Assembly: GCA_964646525.1 (NCBI GenBank)
Contig: CAZYER010000053.1
Coordinates: 1-8,368, forward strand
Length of the DNA: 8,368 bases
Source: GCA-002282575 sp964646525
GTDB taxonomy: Bacteria; Pseudomonadota; Gammaproteobacteria; Thiomicrospirales; Thiomicrospiraceae
Direction of reading: 5' to 3'
The notes under the pieces are model-generated. The model did no database searches. It was given only the letters and a program-made list of their open reading frames with translations, and was not told the DNA's origin. The position numbers and the translations under genes were made by a program. Within the stretch, counting starts at the first letter, position 1; every line of letters begins with the position of its first letter. Below are positions 6,626 to 8,368 of the stretch, piece after piece.

Positions 6626-6639
6626 GGCAAAATTTTGCC
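6626..6639. promoter_or_regulatory. 14-bp perfect palindrome at the argA transcription start
   Basis: GGCAAAATTTTGCC is perfectly self-complementary and starts two bases after the -10 box, covering the expected transcription start. That position is typical of a repressor operator. It does not match the ArgR box pattern (TGAAT around an A/T-rich centre with ATTCA), so any regulator is unknown. A short hairpin in the mRNA leader is another possibility. Confidence 0.4.
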
Positions 6640-6663
6640 CAGCCCCCAAATGATAGGGATTTT

Positions 6664-6668
6664 AGAGG
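6664..6668 (+). promoter_or_regulatory. argA ribosome binding site that decides the start
   Basis: AGAGG lies seven bases before ATG 6676. The in-frame ATG at 6622 overlaps the -10 box and has no ribosome binding site, so it should not be the start. Confidence 0.7.
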
Positions 6669-6675
6669 TAGCCAG

Positions 6676-7986
6676 ATGCCATCAGCCGATTTTGTTCAAG
6701 CCTTTCGTCAATCGTCGCCTTACTTTAATGCGCATCGTGACAGTACGGTGGTGATTTACCTTGACGGTGCCGCTTTGCAAAATGGTGATGCTGCTTTACC
6801 GCTCATTCAAGACTTGGCTTTGTTACAAAGCCTCGATGTGCGCATTGTTTTAGTGGCAGGTGCGCGGCCCTTTATCGACGCTGAATTAGCCGCACAAGGT
6901 TTTGAGTGTCAATACCATCAAGGTCTTCGCATCACGCGTAAAGAACACCTGCCCGCTGTGGCACAAGCGGTTGGGCAAATGCGGGTCGAAATTGAGTCTT
7001 GGTTTTCTAGCGGACAAGCCAAACAAAGTTATGCCGTACGCCCTCTGTTTGTTTCCTCTGGCAACTGGGTCATGGCGAAACCGCTGGGCATTATTGATGG
7101 TATCGACTTTCATCATACCGGCACGGTGCGCCGTATTGAAACCGATCCCATTGAAGCGGTGCTGAATATGGGACATATTGTATTACTTACCTCGCAAGCC
7201 TACTCCATTACTGGCGACATTTTCAACTTATCCAGTATTGAGTTAGCGGTCGAAGCGGCGATTGCCCTGCAAGCCGATAAGCTACTCTGGTTAACCGACC
7301 CTGAACACCTTGTCGCCGCACGTGCGGCACTGCCAACAGAACTGTCTGCCAATGACATGCCGACGCTCCTAGCACAAGCTGAACTACCCGACTCAACCCG
7401 CTCACTGCTGAATGCCAGCCTAAAAGCAGCACGTGAAGTCGATCGCGTTCACCTACTCGACCGCACGCTCGATGGTGCTTTATTGCTTGAACTCTTCACC
7501 CGCGATGGTGTCGGCATCATGATTAACCAGAATGATTATGATGTGGTGCGCCAAGCGAGCATCGATGACATCGGCGGTATCTTGTCGTTGCTCGAACCGC
7601 TCGAAAACTCTGGTGCATTAGTGAAGCGTCCACGCGAACAGTTGGAAATGGAAATTGAATACTTCAGTGTATTAGAACGCGACGGTGCCATTATTGGCTG
7701 TGCGGCCTTATATCCCTACCCGCAAAACAATAGCGCTGAATTGGCTGCCTTTGCCATCGATGATACTTATCGTCGTGGTGGCCGCGGTGCCAAGCTATTA
7801 ACTTATATCGAACGTCGTGCTAAACAACAAGGCATTCAATCCCTATTTCTTCTCACCACACAAACCATGCACTGGTTTATCCGACATGGTTTTGTGCAAA
7901 CCGATATTTCCACCCTACCGCAAGCGCGCGCTCAGTTATACAACTTTCAGCGTCGTTCAGCGGTGTTTATTAAAGCGTTGGTTTAA
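6676..7986 (+). CDS. argA: N-acetylglutamate synthase (amino-acid acetyltransferase, ArgA)
   Basis: ArgA makes N-acetylglutamate from glutamate and acetyl-CoA, the first step of arginine synthesis, and is usually feedback-inhibited by arginine. From ATG 6676 the protein has 436 residues, against 443 in E. coli. Residues about 20-285 are an amino-acid kinase fold (FRQSSPYFNAHRDSTVVIYL near the start, VLVAGARPFIDAEL, RRIETDPIEAVL, GDIFNLSS). Residues about 291-436 are a GNAT acetyltransferase domain: IDDIGGILSLLEPLE, REQLEMEIEYF, CAALYPYP, the acetyl-CoA pyrophosphate loop RRGGRGAK (366-373), LFLLTTQTMHWFIRHGF and LYNFQRRS. A longer frame from ATG 6622 adds 18 residues (RQNFAQPPNDRDFRGSQ) that run over the -10 box and palindrome, so the shorter start is preferred. 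It stands alone, with an IS remnant before it and a convergent HNH remnant after it, and is intact. Confidence 0.95.
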   Translation: MPSADFVQAFRQSSPYFNAHRDSTVVIYLDGAALQNGDAALPLIQDLALLQSLDVRIVLVAGARPFIDAELAAQGFECQYHQGLRITRKEHLPAVAQAVGQMRVEIESWFSSGQAKQSYAVRPLFVSSGNWVMAKPLGIIDGIDFHHTGTVRRIETDPIEAVLNMGHIVLLTSQAYSITGDIFNLSSIELAVEAAIALQADKLLWLTDPEHLVAARAALPTELSANDMPTLLAQAELPDSTRSLLNASLKAAREVDRVHLLDRTLDGALLLELFTRDGVGIMINQNDYDVVRQASIDDIGGILSLLEPLENSGALVKRPREQLEMEIEYFSVLERDGAIIGCAALYPYPQNNSAELAAFAIDDTYRRGGRGAKLLTYIERRAKQQGIQSLFLLTTQTMHWFIRHGFVQTDISTLPQARAQLYNFQRRSAVFIKALV

Positions 7987-7991
7987 AATAG

Positions 7992-8013
7992 AAAAAACCG
8001 CACTAAGCGGGTT
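7992..8013 (-). terminator. Likely terminator between convergent argA and HNH remnant
   Basis: On the minus strand AACCCGC (8013-8007) pairs with GCGGTT (8001-7996) with one bulged C around a 5-base loop, and six Ts follow at 7997-7992. This suits the leftward HNH gene, whose stop is 30 bp upstream. On the plus strand the hairpin has no T tract, so it would end argA transcription only weakly. Confidence 0.55.
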
Positions 8014-8042
8014 AGCTAGATGACACGAGTTATTCGCTTAAC

Positions 8043-8314
8043 TTATTTATTTCCCTTAGCGCGATTGTGCGACTTACATAACATTTGACAGTTTTGTGCA
8101 TTGGTAGCACCGCCTTTGCTCCAAGCTGTTACATGGTCAGCATCCATGTCTTTCAAGTCCCAAATTTTGGTTTTATTGGCATCATGACCAATCGCACAAA
8201 GTGGGCAGTTGGACTCACCACTAGCTTTAGCTTTTGCGGTTTGTTGCGCGTAAATCGTTTTTTTGGTCGCCTCATCAAACACTCTGACTTCTAACAACTT
8301 AGTATCTTGGCATC
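8043..8314 (-). pseudogene. 5'-truncated HNH endonuclease (C-terminal part of a DUF262/HNH-type protein)
   Basis: The frame reads QDTKLLEVRVFDEATKK, then SNCPLCAIGHDANKTK, DMDADHVTAWSKGGATN and NCQMLCKSHNRAKGNK before TAA at 8045-8043. This is a complete HNH treble-clef fold: a CPLC pair, DADH with the catalytic His, the central Asn of GATNAQN, and a second LCKSHN metal and HNH site. The sequence resembles the C-terminal HNH domain of DUF262-containing proteins, which are linked to restriction of foreign DNA; that assignment rests on memory of the family. The N-terminal part is missing: the frame meets TGA at 8324-8322 inside the adjoining 26-bp repeat, and only a TTG (8297) could serve as start. 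It is a remnant, not a functional nuclease gene on this evidence. Confidence 0.8.
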
Positions 8315-8340
8315 TGGACTGTCAACACTTTTTCGTACAA
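8315..8340 (+). repeat. Right copy of the 26-bp inverted repeat (possible transposon end)
   Basis: The plus strand reads TGGACTGTCAACACTTTTTC and six more bases, identical to the minus strand at 5622-5597 except for one base (position 23 of 26). Its edge at 8315 coincides with the break in the HNH gene. TTGACA (minus strand, 8325-8320) points into the HNH remnant, with TACTAA at 8304-8299 after a short 15-bp spacer, so a weak hybrid promoter is conceivable. The last 28 bases of the window beyond it show nothing recognisable. Confidence 0.75.
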
Positions 8341-8368
8341 GGGATTCTCTTTTCTTCTAACGCCCGTG

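Noticed and set aside
6622..6675. Extended N-terminus for ArgA starting at ATG 6622
   Set aside because: The codon overlaps the TATAAT box, lacks a ribosome binding site and adds 18 residues not matching the family; ATG 6676 has AGAGG at good spacing.
8085..8294. 69-codon plus-strand frame opposite the HNH remnant
   Set aside because: The minus strand carries all HNH and CxxC motifs; the plus frame is a shadow.
5597..8340. A composite transposon carrying argA
   Set aside because: Inverted repeats flank the segment, but no transposase belongs to them, no target duplication is visible at the outer edges, and the gene breaks point to element bodies lying outside.
1..8368. CRISPR array, tRNA or rRNA genes
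   Set aside because: No regularly spaced direct repeats, cloverleaf-like sequences or rRNA signature stretches were seen on either strand.

Overview
The window reads as a gammaproteobacterial chromosome segment. Supporting signs are the adjacent fabA-fabB pair for anaerobic-type unsaturated fatty acid synthesis, a GyrB with the long insertion typical of gammaproteobacteria, and an ArgA of the E. coli type (amino-acid kinase fold fused to a GNAT domain). Phosphoribulokinase (PrkB class) directly after gyrB suggests, without proving, an autotroph such as a sulfur oxidiser of the Thiomicrospira/Hydrogenovibrio kind. That placement is inference; no RuBisCO gene is in view.

Layout. Positions 1-278 are AT-rich and hold a strong terminator (182-211) for the leftward fabA-fabB operon, plus a possible start of another leftward gene at the very edge. 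fabB (279-1487) and fabA (1497-2015) are on the minus strand, 9 bp apart. A run of exactly 100 Ns (2034-2133) follows; it looks like a scaffold gap of arbitrary size, so the fabA-gyrB neighbourhood is not established. gyrB (2165-4591) and prkB (4629-5495) run rightward with 37 bp between them and no terminator until 5518-5553, so they are probably co-transcribed.

From about 5597 to the end, conserved genes alternate with wreckage of mobile DNA. A decayed IS3-family transposase (orfA/orfB, minus strand, about 5623-6496) has lost its 3' part in the middle of the catalytic CDNGPE motif. argA (6676-7986, plus) is intact and has its own perfect -10 box followed by a 14-bp palindrome. A 5'-truncated HNH nuclease remnant (8043-8314, minus) closes the window. 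A 26-bp sequence occurs in inverted orientation at 5597-5622 and 8315-8340 (25/26 identical) and abuts the exact break points of both the transposase and the HNH gene. This is the most unusual structure in the window and looks like the end of an unidentified transposable element with an outward-facing TTGACA.

The intact genes are core metabolism and replication: unsaturated fatty acid synthesis (FabA, FabB), DNA supercoiling (GyrB), ribulose bisphosphate formation (PrkB) and the first step of arginine synthesis (ArgA). I do not see a complete new biological system here; the interest lies in the repeat, the gyrB-prkB linkage and the argA promoter palindrome.
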